NCBI GenBank assembly: GCA_905182025.1
Contig: CAJJAA010000013.1
Location: 41,505-105,504, forward strand
Source of the DNA: an uncultured OM182 clade bacterium
GTDB taxonomy: Bacteria; Pseudomonadota; Gammaproteobacteria; Pseudomonadales; Azotimanducaceae
DNA: 64,000 nucleotides
Direction of reading: 5' to 3'
Within the stretch, counting starts at the first letter, position 1. Each line of letters starts with the position of its first letter. Positions 1 to 8,054 of the stretch are shown here, in pieces. The notes under the pieces were generated by a model. That model made no database searches. It saw nothing but the letters and a program-made list of their open reading frames with translations, and was not told the DNA's origin. Both the position numbers and the translations under genes were made by a program.

Positions 1-231
1 GTCTCGGCCATTACGTCGATCACAGCTCTCGATTTTCTTGGTTTTGGGCTGCCTGCACCAACGCCTAGTTTAGGTGAGTTACTGAAGCAAGGCACCGCAA
101 ACCTTAGAACAGCTGAATGGATCGTAACGTCAGCTTTTCTCACCTTGGTTCTATTGTTAACCCTCGTTACCTTTGTCGGGGAAGCGGTCAGGGAATCGTT
201 CGACCCTAAGAAACATACCGTCTACAAATAG
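1..231 (+). CDS. Peptide ABC transporter permease, C-terminal end (partial)
   Basis: Open in frame 1 from the window edge to a TAG; too short on this strand for the ORF track because its start is missing. The 76 visible residues read VSAITSIDFLGFGLPAPTPSLGELLKQG and then a hydrophobic segment, which is the C-terminal pattern of the second permease (OppC/DppC/YejE type) of oligopeptide importers. The stop lies 11 bases before the binding-protein gene and two ATPase genes follow, so it belongs to one importer operon. In the inner membrane it would form half of the translocation channel. Substrate cannot be told from the tail. Confidence 0.85.
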   Translation, partial: VSAITSITALDFLGFGLPAPTPSLGELLKQGTANLRTAEWIVTSAFLTLVLLLTLVTFVGEAVRESFDPKKHTVYK

Positions 232-242
232 GTATTCGTCCA

Positions 243-2240
243 ATGAACACTATGGAAACGAAAAACAATATTATGACAATATCGAAATCGAAACGCAGCG
301 TTAACCTATTCATGTTATTAGGTTTAATCGTAGCTTTTATTACTGGCTGTGGCGGCTCGAACGAAGCAGACAAAATAACGGCACCGGCGATTGATAACAC
401 ACAGGAAGTGAAAGATTATTACGCATCAAAACCGGAATTTTTCCAATTCAAAACACTCGCTGATGTACCCGTCAATCTTGAGTGGCAGAACGGTATGCAT
501 CTACCCGAAATTGGCTCAAACCAAGCGAAAAAAGGTGGCACACAGTACAGTTCATTGAACGACTTTCCAAGAACCCTAAGAATAGTTGGGCCTGACTCGA
601 ACGGCTCATTCCGTCCTTATATTCTTGACTATACGATGCCGGGACTGGCTGATCGTCACCCTGACAAGTTCGATTTCTACCCAGGTCTTGCAGACAGCTG
701 GGCGGTCGACAAAGAAAATAAAACGGTTTTTGTTAAGCTCGACCCTGACGCGCGCTGGTCCGACGGCGTGAAGATAACTGCAGACGACTACCTGTTTATG
801 TTCTTCTTCTATCAGTCTTCATACATCGTTGCGCCCTGGTACAACAACTATGCTTCGACACAGTTTACCAATGTGACCAAGTATGATGACTATACAATTT
901 CAGTATCTATCCCTGAAGCCAAACCTGACATGGACTATCGTGTTTTGTCCATCAGACCCATTCCCCATCATTTCTATAAAGAGTTGGGTGACGACTTCGT
1001 GGAACGCTATCAGTGGAGATTCCAACCCACAACGGGTCCTTATGTTATTAAGCAGAAAGATATAAACAAAGGCGTCTCTATCGCTTTGACGCACATAGAT
1101 GACTGGTGGGCAAAGGACAAGAAGTTCTGGAAGAACCGCTACAATATGGACAAAATTCATCTATCGGTGATCCGCGACACGCCTAAGGTTTTCGAATCCT
1201 TCAAACGCGGTGACCTCGATCAATTTGGGCTTAACCTTGCAGAATACTGGTACGACAAACTACCTGACACCGACAAGGATGTGGCAAATGGCTACATTCA
1301 TAAGTCAAAATTCTTCAATCAGGCACCCAGACCTACCTACGGCCTTTGGATAAATACTGCGCGAAACCATCTCAACAATGTTGATGTACGCATTGGCATT
1401 CACCACGCGAGTAATTGGGGAACGGTCATCGAGAAGTTTTTCCGAGGCGACTATGACCGCATGCAGACTTCATCGGATGGCTATGGTGAATTCTCGCACC
1501 CGACCTTGAAGAGTCGTCTTTTTAATATTGATAAGGCGCAGAAGAGTTTTGCCAAAGCCGGCTTCAAGAAGCGCGGACCGGATGGCATTTTGGTCAACGA
1601 AAACGGAGAGCGACTGTCGTTTACGCTCTCCACTGGCTACGAGAGTATGAAAGACGTGCTCACTATCTTAAAGGAAGAAGCTGCCAAGGCTGGATTGGAC
1701 TTCCGGATTGAAGTCCTCGACGGCACCGCTGGCTGGAAAAAAGTTCAAGAGAAACAGCATGACATTCACTTCTCGGCTTTCGCGGTTTCACTAGAAATGT
1801 ATCCGCGTTTTTGGGAAACCTACCATTCAGACAACGCCTATGACCAAGCATTCCTTGAGGATGGCACGGTCAATCCAGAACGTAGTCTGAAGACGCAAAC
1901 AAACAACCTTGAGACCCTCGCACTGCTCGACATGGACAAAATGATTGACGCCTATCGTGCTTCAGATGACAAAGATGAAATGAAACAGTTGGCGTATGAT
2001 ATGACGGAGTTACATCATGACTACGCGTCTTTTGTGCCGGCATTTTTTCAACCTTTTTATCGCATTGGTCACTGGCGCTGGGTTCGTTATCCTGATGGGT
2101 TTAATCAGAAGCATTCTCGCTCCGCAGGAGAGTTTTACGTACATTGGATTGACGAAGACATTAGAGAACAGACCCTTAAAGCAAGGAAGTCAGGCGAGCC
2201 ATTCGGCGCCGAAATCAATGTCTACGATCAGTTTCGTTAA
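243..2240 (+). CDS. Peptide ABC transporter substrate-binding lipoprotein (SBP family 5)
   Basis: A 665-residue solute-binding protein of the family 5 (OppA/DppA/YejA) group. The N-terminus has a basic stretch, a hydrophobic core and a lipobox FITGC with Cys36 as the lipidation site, so the mature protein would be membrane-anchored in the periplasm. ATG at 243 keeps tight spacing to the upstream permease; in-frame ATGs at 252 and 273 would also give a normal lipoprotein signal. The FPRTLRIVGPDSNGSFR stretch is reminiscent of YejA-type proteins. It captures peptides or related ligands for the adjacent permease and ATPases. The exact ligand is not visible. Confidence 0.9.
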   Translation: MNTMETKNNIMTISKSKRSVNLFMLLGLIVAFITGCGGSNEADKITAPAIDNTQEVKDYYASKPEFFQFKTLADVPVNLEWQNGMHLPEIGSNQAKKGGTQYSSLNDFPRTLRIVGPDSNGSFRPYILDYTMPGLADRHPDKFDFYPGLADSWAVDKENKTVFVKLDPDARWSDGVKITADDYLFMFFFYQSSYIVAPWYNNYASTQFTNVTKYDDYTISVSIPEAKPDMDYRVLSIRPIPHHFYKELGDDFVERYQWRFQPTTGPYVIKQKDINKGVSIALTHIDDWWAKDKKFWKNRYNMDKIHLSVIRDTPKVFESFKRGDLDQFGLNLAEYWYDKLPDTDKDVANGYIHKSKFFNQAPRPTYGLWINTARNHLNNVDVRIGIHHASNWGTVIEKFFRGDYDRMQTSSDGYGEFSHPTLKSRLFNIDKAQKSFAKAGFKKRGPDGILVNENGERLSFTLSTGYESMKDVLTILKEEAAKAGLDFRIEVLDGTAGWKKVQEKQHDIHFSAFAVSLEMYPRFWETYHSDNAYDQAFLEDGTVNPERSLKTQTNNLETLALLDMDKMIDAYRASDDKDEMKQLAYDMTELHHDYASFVPAFFQPFYRIGHWRWVRYPDGFNQKHSRSAGEFYVHWIDEDIREQTLKARKSGEPFGAEINVYDQFR

Positions 2241-2261
2241 GGTGGCCTAGAGCATTTAGAT

Positions 2262-3239
2262 ATGAGTGAAACAATACTCGAACTTAATAATTTGGTCACT
2301 GAGTTTGATACTGACGAGGGGCGAGTGCGCGCCTTGGACAACATCAACTTTAGCGCAAGTGCTGGCGAAACCCTGGGTATCGTTGGCGAATCAGGTTGCG
2401 GCAAAAGTGTCACTGCTTTGTCAATCATGCGCCTGCTGCCACAACCCATGGGCCAGATAGTTTCTGGCAGCATTAACTTTCAGGGCAGAGATCTAACGCA
2501 ACTGCCTTTGACTGAAATGCAAAAGATCCGTGGCGCCCAGATTGGCATGGTTTTTCAGGAGCCCATGACGGCACTCAATCCGGTTCATACCATTGGAAAA
2601 CAGCTCACGGAAGTACTCTTGCTGCACAAAGATATTTCAGCTCAAGAGTCGATTAGGCAATCAGTCGATATATTGGACAGAGTGGGTATTCCTTCGCCTG
2701 ACATACGCATGACAGAGTACCCGCATCAACTCTCGGGCGGCATGCGACAGCGCGTTGTTATCGCCATGGCACTCGCCTGCAAACCGGCTCTATTGATTGC
2801 TGACGAACCGACGACCGCACTCGACGTCACCATCCAGGCGCAAATTCTTGAGCTAATCAAGGACCTGCAGGCTGAAATGGGCATGACCGTATTATTGATC
2901 ACCCACGATCTTGGCGTGATCGCAGAAACCTGTGACGATGTCGTTGTTATGTATGCAGGCAAAGTTGCCGAAAAAGGTACTGTATTTGATTTGTTTGATC
3001 GGCCTAAGCATCCGTACACACAGGGACTGCTTGCATCTATTCCAACCCTTGAGACAGTGCCCAAGTCAAAGCTAAGCATTATCGAAGGCATGGTGCCGGG
3101 TTTATTGGATTTGCCAGAGGGTTGTCGCTTCCAAAACCGATGTCCGCACCAAAAAGACGAATGCCTTGCCGCAGCACCTGAGATGCAGATCGCAGAGCCA
3201 GGCCATGAAGTCAGCTGTGTTAGATGGAAAGCGTTGTGA
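2262..3239 (+). CDS. Oligopeptide ABC transporter ATP-binding protein (OppD/DppD type)
   Basis: A 325-residue ATPase with Walker A GESGCGKS, signature LSGGMRQR and Walker [13 protein letters not shown] in the usual order. The C-terminal oligopeptide-transporter extension has the [14 protein letters not shown] cysteine pattern found in OppD/DppD proteins. It begins 21 bases after the binding-protein gene and pairs with the OppF-like ATPase downstream to power the importer at the cytoplasmic membrane face. Length and domain content are normal. Paralogous opp, dpp, sap and yej systems cannot be separated by this subunit alone. Confidence 0.93.
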   Translation: MSETILELNNLVTEFDTDEGRVRALDNINFSASAGETLGIVGESGCGKSVTALSIMRLLPQPMGQIVSGSINFQGRDLTQLPLTEMQKIRGAQIGMVFQEPMTALNPVHTIGKQLTEVLLLHKDISAQESIRQSVDILDRVGIPSPDIRMTEYPHQLSGGMRQRVVIAMALACKPALLIADEPTTALDVTIQAQILELIKDLQAEMGMTVLLITHDLGVIAETCDDVVVMYAGKVAEKGTVFDLFDRPKHPYTQGLLASIPTLETVPKSKLSIIEGMVPGLLDLPEGCRFQNRCPHQKDECLAAAPEMQIAEPGHEVSCVRWKAL

Positions 3240-3330
3240 TGACAATGCACATCATCCTTTTGATCCTCAGCTACAAGCCACAATAGACGCAATGGATAGT
3301 GCGTTGGTGAGTATTATTAATGGACAGTAA

Positions 3331-4305
3331 ATGAACGAGCCAATTCTCGAAGTATCAGGCCTTAAGATGCACTTTCCTGTGAAGGACGGCATCATGTTGC
3401 GTACCAGCAAATTTAATAAGGCTGTCGACGATGTGTCATTTCATATCATGCCAGGTGAAACCCTTGGATTAGTCGGTGAGTCCGGCTGCGGAAAATCAAC
3501 CCTAGGAAGATGCATCGCCCGCCTCTATCAGCCCACTGCCGGCAGCATCAAATTTGAAGGTAACGAGATTACGGGCCTAGGTAGTCGAGCACTGATGCCT
3601 TATCGACAGCATATCCAAATGATTTTCCAAGACCCTATGGAATCATTGAATTCACGTCATACCATCGGTGATATTTTGGAAGAGCCGTTTATTATTCACA
3701 AAATCGGCGACAAGGTGTCACGCAAAAAACGCGTCAAAGAACTTTTAGAAATTGTTGGTCTACCCGCGCGTTCGGTCAGTCGTTACCCTTTTGAGTTCTC
3801 CGGTGGTCAACGTCAACGAATTTGTATTGCGCGATCAATCGCACTCAACCCAAAATTGATTATATGTGACGAACCTGTGTCCGCCCTTGATGTTTCAATT
3901 CAGAGCCAGATCTTAAATCTGATGAATGATCTGCAGCAGGAATTCAATTTATCGTATCTATTCATCGCTCATGATTTGGCGGTGGTTAAACACATCTCGG
4001 ATCGAATCGCGATTATGTATCTCGGCAGGATTGTAGAGAGCGGCGAAGGCCAAGAAATTTACAAGAACCCACTACATCCCTACACAAGATCGTTGATGTC
4101 GGCCATTCCAGTACCTGACCCTCATCGCAAAATTAAACGGCAGATTATTAGCGGCGACGTGCCTTCACCAATAAATCCTCCGTCCGGATGCACTTTTCAT
4201 CCAAGATGCCCGGAGGTGATCGATGAGTGCAAATATAAGGTTCCTAGCCTTGAAACGATTACACAGGGACACAAAGCATCCTGTCACTTGATCGCTAAGG
4301 CTTGA
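3331..4305 (+). CDS. Oligopeptide ABC transporter ATP-binding protein (OppF/DppF type)
   Basis: A 324-residue ATPase, the partner of the preceding OppD-like subunit. It shows Walker [10 protein letters not shown], signature FSGGQRQR, Walker B LIICDEPVSALD and the C-terminal CTFHPRCPEVIDEC motif of oligopeptide transporters. The 91-base gap from the preceding gene is unusually wide for this operon type and contains no convincing gene. This is the last gene of the importer operon. The sigma/anti-sigma pair downstream is on the opposite strand and converges on it. Confidence 0.93.
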   Translation: MNEPILEVSGLKMHFPVKDGIMLRTSKFNKAVDDVSFHIMPGETLGLVGESGCGKSTLGRCIARLYQPTAGSIKFEGNEITGLGSRALMPYRQHIQMIFQDPMESLNSRHTIGDILEEPFIIHKIGDKVSRKKRVKELLEIVGLPARSVSRYPFEFSGGQRQRICIARSIALNPKLIICDEPVSALDVSIQSQILNLMNDLQQEFNLSYLFIAHDLAVVKHISDRIAIMYLGRIVESGEGQEIYKNPLHPYTRSLMSAIPVPDPHRKIKRQIISGDVPSPINPPSGCTFHPRCPEVIDECKYKVPSLETITQGHKASCHLIAKA

Positions 4306-4330
4306 CGGCGGAATCGAACTTGAATTGGAT

Positions 4331-5008
4331 TTACTGTGGATTAAAAGAGAAGAATGGGTTGAGGAATCGATGAAATGCGCCCGTAAGCTTCAGTGGCGCT
4401 TCAAGCACACTTAGGCAAATGCATTCCTGGTTTTGCGAGGCCTGCGGACGATGAACTTCACCAGGATGGTGAACGATAAAATCGCCTTCAGCATAAATAC
4501 CGTCTTCATCAGAGAAACTTCCTTTCAGAACAACGATAACTTCACGACCGTTGTGATCGTGTGATGGCGTACTGCCGCCCGCTTTAATTTTATGCAGCGC
4601 AAGTTCACAGCTGTTTTCACCGACAGGGATCGCAGCGGCGCGTAACGATGGAGAAAGGAACTTCCATTTTGGTTCGCTTGTCGGAATCAAATTTTGGATC
4701 ATCGCAGGTAGCGATTTCAACTCGACACCGCGCTGTATTTCATTCGATTTAACCGGCTGCTGTGTAACAGCAACATCGACCTCGGTATCAATTTTCGAGA
4801 AAACCTCATCTAAAGCAGATGTCTGTAAGGCTTCTGGCGCAACTCCGCTTAGTAACGAACCGCCGATTTCCGTTAAACGCAGGTTCTCGTCTCTGCAGGA
4901 ATCGCAAAAGTGCATGTGTGCTGAGATGGACACGCACATCGCTGGGCTCAATGAGCCGGAAGAATACTCGACCAATAGGTCACCATCTGGATGTAACTGG
5001 ACGCTCAT
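4331..5008 (-). CDS. chrR: ChrR-family zinc cupin anti-sigma factor
   Basis: A 225-residue two-domain protein. The N-terminal anti-sigma domain has His6 and an H-x3-C-x2-C motif at His31, Cys35 and Cys38, the zinc ligand positions I recall for Rhodobacter sphaeroides ChrR. The C-terminal half (about 120-215) is a cupin with HDHNGREVIVVLKG and HHPGEVHRP metal-binding motifs. ChrR binds its cognate ECF sigma factor in the cytoplasm and releases it on singlet oxygen or organic hydroperoxide stress. Its ATG follows the sigma stop codon with no gap, so the two are translationally coupled. Stimulus is inferred from the family. Confidence 0.92.
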   Translation of the reverse strand: MSVQLHPDGDLLVEYSSGSLSPAMCVSISAHMHFCDSCRDENLRLTEIGGSLLSGVAPEALQTSALDEVFSKIDTEVDVAVTQQPVKSNEIQRGVELKSLPAMIQNLIPTSEPKWKFLSPSLRAAAIPVGENSCELALHKIKAGGSTPSHDHNGREVIVVLKGSFSDEDGIYAEGDFIVHHPGEVHRPQASQNQECICLSVLEAPLKLTGAFHRFLNPFFSFNPQ

Positions 5009-5617
5009 CTATACTTCCTCGGCTGCGAGTCGGACATTCATTCGTTTTAAGGCCAATCGGATTCGCGATTTTACGGTCCCCAGTGGTAGCGAAAGTTCTT
5101 CAGCTACCTCCGTATGAGACTTGCCCTCGTAGTATATTTTTGAAACCACCTCATGTTGCTCCCGTGGAAGCGACTTAAGATGTTCTAATATTGTCTGCTT
5201 GTTTCTGACTTGTATCAAAGACACCAGCGATGGGTTCTCGACGGATTGGTCATAAAAGTCATCTGCATCGAGCTGCACTTGTTTACGTGACTCACGGCGG
5301 TACAAGTCGATGCGGCTGTTCCTGGCTATCGTAAATATCCAAGTGCTGGCCGTTGATTTGGCGCGCTGGAAGCTTGTCGCTCTGCGCCAAACTTTTATCA
5401 TCGTCTCCTGCGCCAGCTCTTCAGCTAATTCAGGGCCGATGTTAGACCCCTTCATAAGGAAGCCTTTGAGTAACGGAGCAAAATGTTCGAACAGCGTTGA
5501 GAAGGCTTGGCGATCTTTATCCGCGCCTACTTTCTCGAGCAACGCACTCCACTCGTCCGGACTGGGTTTCACCAGTGGTACCACCTTGTTAACGTGCTTA
5601 ATATTGCTTGTGATCAT
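5009..5617 (-). CDS. rpoE: ECF sigma factor, RpoE/ChrR-partnered group (ECF11-like)
   Basis: A 202-residue ECF sigma factor. Region 2 contains LAQETMIKVWRRATSFQ and STWIFTIARNSRIDLYRRE, and region 4 contains LPREQHEVVSKIYYEGKSHTEVAEELSLPLGTVKSRIRLAL. There is no region 3, as expected. The stop abuts the ATG of the ChrR anti-sigma gene, the standard arrangement for the singlet-oxygen sigma system. A promoter-like TGATCC-N15-CGTA lies upstream on the same strand and suggests autoregulation. The symbol follows Rhodobacter usage and is not the E. coli envelope-stress RpoE. Membership rests on the ChrR partner and the promoter. Confidence 0.93.
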   Translation of the reverse strand: MITSNIKHVNKVVPLVKPSPDEWSALLEKVGADKDRQAFSTLFEHFAPLLKGFLMKGSNIGPELAEELAQETMIKVWRRATSFQRAKSTASTWIFTIARNSRIDLYRRESRKQVQLDADDFYDQSVENPSLVSLIQVRNKQTILEHLKSLPREQHEVVSKIYYEGKSHTEVAEELSLPLGTVKSRIRLALKRMNVRLAAEEV

Positions 5618-5653
5618 ACCGACTCTTCAATTCTAATAGCAAACACAGAGGTA

Positions 5654-5678
5654 TACGGGGCATCTCGTATTTGGATCA
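5654..5678 (-). promoter_or_regulatory. Predicted ECF11-type promoter of the sigma/chrR operon
   Basis: On the minus strand the sequence reads TGATCC, 15 bases, then CGTATAC. This resembles the TGATC(C)/CGTA-type promoter known for RpoE-ChrR sigma factors. It sits 37 bases upstream of the sigma factor ATG, leaving room for a leader of about 30 bases, and points into the operon. The elements are seen in the sequence; autoregulation is inferred. The same 95-base region separates the operon from the divergent MoxR operon. Confidence 0.65.
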
Positions 5679-5711
5679 CCCCAGTCAACAACAAATTTAG
5701 GTCTTTTGTTC

Positions 5712-6674
5712 ATGTCGACATCAGAATTAACGACGAATTTCGAAAACATTCGCACCAACATCGCGCGCCTGCAAGCAAACGTCGCAATGGTCATGCGTGG
5801 CAACCAAAAGCCAATTGAGTGGCTTCTGACGGCATTTTTCACCGGCGGACACGTACTTCTTGAAGATGTGCCCGGCACAGGCAAGACGACATTAGCAAAA
5901 TCACTCGCCGGCTCAATTGCCGCTGACTTCAAACGCGTTCAGTTCACACCGGATCTGTTACCTACCGATATTCTGGGTGTTTCCATTTTCAATCAAAACA
6001 CACAGGACTTTCGCTTTAGAAAGGGGCCTATTTTCACCCAAATATTGTTAGCTGATGAGATTAACCGTGCGTCACCAAGAACGCAATCTGCACTGCTTGA
6101 AGCGATGGGGGAGAATCAGGTTAGTGTTGAAGGTGATCGTTTTGCGCTAGATGACTTGTTCTTCGTGATTGCGACGCAAAACCCGATTGAATTCCATGGT
6201 ACTTATCCATTGCCAGAGGCACAGATGGATCGCTTCGCAATGCGCTTTAGCTTGGGCTATGTCAGCGAAGCAGAGGAGCTGGAAATTTTGTCCAGTCAGG
6301 CGGTGTCACACCCGATTGATGTATTACAACCCTGCCTCAGCCTCGATGAGGTAAGAGCCATCAAGACCGCGGCAATCAACATCCGAATCACCGATGAACT
6401 ACAACGTTATATCGTCCGGTTAGTTAGCGCGACCCGTCATCATCCTGATATTCAAATGGGAGCAAGCCCAAGAGCAACTATTGCGCTTATGAAGAGCGCT
6501 CAGGCGTTGGCGTTAATTAGGGGCATTGAGTTCGTTACACCGGATATTATTCAGGAACTCGCTTTACCCATCATAGCTCACCGATTGGCGCTCAATAGCG
6601 ACAGTACCTTCAGCGGCTCCTCTGCTATGAACCTGCTTCAAACCATCATTGAAAATACGGCTGTGCCCGTGTGA
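5712..6674 (+). CDS. MoxR-family AAA+ ATPase
   Basis: A 320-residue AAA+ ATPase from ATG 5712; the ORF track begins at an upstream in-frame TTG. Walker A is EDVPGTGKTTLAK, Walker B is ILLADEINRASPRTQSALLEAM, and the MoxR hallmark IATQNPIEFHGTYPLPEAQMDRF follows. MoxR ATPases are chaperones that help metal or cofactor insertion or complex assembly, usually beside DUF58 and von Willebrand or transglutaminase proteins. Here it leads a MoxR-DUF58-TgpA operon transcribed divergently from the sigma/chrR genes. The client protein is not known. Confidence 0.95.
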   Translation: MSTSELTTNFENIRTNIARLQANVAMVMRGNQKPIEWLLTAFFTGGHVLLEDVPGTGKTTLAKSLAGSIAADFKRVQFTPDLLPTDILGVSIFNQNTQDFRFRKGPIFTQILLADEINRASPRTQSALLEAMGENQVSVEGDRFALDDLFFVIATQNPIEFHGTYPLPEAQMDRFAMRFSLGYVSEAEELEILSSQAVSHPIDVLQPCLSLDEVRAIKTAAINIRITDELQRYIVRLVSATRHHPDIQMGASPRATIALMKSAQALALIRGIEFVTPDIIQELALPIIAHRLALNSDSTFSGSSAMNLLQTIIENTAVPV

Positions 6675-6711
6675 AAAACTCCGCTCACAATTCACAACAA
6701 GCCGCCCGGTA

Positions 6712-8043
6712 ATGTTTCGCGACAAGGTTTATCCCGCCTATGTTCGAGCGATGCGACCCAAATTACGACGCAAGCGACAGGGTACGGATCGAAGTCAGGC
6801 GCTTGTCCCACTTATCGTATTTTGCGCGGTATTGGGTTTAAACACCGACAAGTCGTTAGCTTATCAACTATTTGCCTTGCTGCTCTGCACGATCCTAATA
6901 TCCAGGTTCTCCCTCAGATTCAGCAAACCCAACGTATCTGTACATCGCAAGCTGCCAAATTATGCAACAGCCCGGCAACCGTTCGAATATCAGATTGTTG
7001 TCGACAATACCGGCAATCGTACCGAAGCCGACCTTAGGCTAGTCGATATCCCCTTGGTTCAGCCGCCAACTCGGCAACAGTTTCGAACAGAGTCTGAACC
7101 TGAAGAGGCATCACGCAACGCCTACGACCAATTTATTGGTTTCCATCGGTTTATGTACTTACAACGTCGTAACACTGGCATAACCATCACAGCGGCTCAT
7201 GTGCCCGACGTCGCGAGAAAATCCCATGTAGCAGTTCGAATGCAGGCCACAGCCTCGCGTCGAGGATTGATACAACTATCATCCACGCATGTACTGCATC
7301 CAGACCCACTGAATCTTTACGAAGGCATCACCCGGTTTGAGAATCCTGAGACAATAGTGATCTTACCGAAGCGCTATAGAATCAACGCCGACGTGTTTTT
7401 GTCGGGTGGTAGACATTTTCAACCCGGTGGCATTAGCGCCTCATGGTCAATTGGCGAATCAGATGAGTTCGTCTCTCTGCGGGACTATCGCGATGGAGAT
7501 AGCATGAGAAAAATTCATTGGCCGAGCAGCGCGAAACAGAACAAACCTGTGGTTCGAGAGTTCCAGGACGAATACTTCGTCCGCCAAGCGTTAGTACTGG
7601 ACAACACATGCGTTATCTCAGAACAACTTGAAGAAGCTATTTCTGTCGCCGCGAGCTTCCTGCTCGCTTTAAACAATAGCGACTCAATGTTGGATTTAAT
7701 CTATCTATCGGATCAGGCTGAAATTTTGACGTCAGGCCGGGGCACCAGCGCAATCAATGAACAACTGGAAGCATTGGCAACCTTAAAACGATCGGATGAA
7801 AGCGTTAACAAGCTGTTAAGTGCCAGTTTAAAACATATCAAGAAGCTCAGCGGTTGTATCCTCATCTTGTCGGGATGGTCAGCCGCACAGCAAGCGTTTG
7901 CTGAGACGTTGGACCGCAGTGGCGTGCCGCTAAGAGTATTTGTCATCACCGATAATCAATCGCTAAAAGATATCCCGGCGCACTATGTGCCGCTGCCCGT
8001 CAACGCGATTCAGGAGGCACTTTCGGCGCTATCGTTCCCTTAG
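6712..8043 (+). CDS. DUF58 domain protein of the MoxR/TgpA operon
   Basis: A 443-residue protein. The ORF track starts at TTG 6649 inside the MoxR gene; I prefer ATG 6712, which gives MFRDKVYPAYVRAMRPKLRRKR, a normal DUF58 N-terminus. Two hydrophobic segments follow (around PLIVFCAVLGL and YQLFALLLCTILI), then a beta-rich domain and the DUF58 core GESDEFVSLRDYRDGDSMRKIHWPSSAKQNKPVVREF. The C-terminal part has a von Willebrand A-like fold pattern (ALVLDN...). It is expected to sit in the inner membrane and work with MoxR and TgpA. Biochemical role unknown. Confidence 0.9.
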   Translation: MFRDKVYPAYVRAMRPKLRRKRQGTDRSQALVPLIVFCAVLGLNTDKSLAYQLFALLLCTILISRFSLRFSKPNVSVHRKLPNYATARQPFEYQIVVDNTGNRTEADLRLVDIPLVQPPTRQQFRTESEPEEASRNAYDQFIGFHRFMYLQRRNTGITITAAHVPDVARKSHVAVRMQATASRRGLIQLSSTHVLHPDPLNLYEGITRFENPETIVILPKRYRINADVFLSGGRHFQPGGISASWSIGESDEFVSLRDYRDGDSMRKIHWPSSAKQNKPVVREFQDEYFVRQALVLDNTCVISEQLEEAISVAASFLLALNNSDSMLDLIYLSDQAEILTSGRGTSAINEQLEALATLKRSDESVNKLLSASLKHIKKLSGCILILSGWSAAQQAFAETLDRSGVPLRVFVITDNQSLKDIPAHYVPLPVNAIQEALSALSFP

Positions 8044-8054
8044 AAGGCTTTTAA

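Noticed and set aside
6671-6711. GTG-initiated 13-codon leader between moxR and the DUF58 gene
   Set aside because: It ends at TAA overlapping ATG 6712, but has no supporting ribosome site or peptide pattern; coupling is possible but not claimed.
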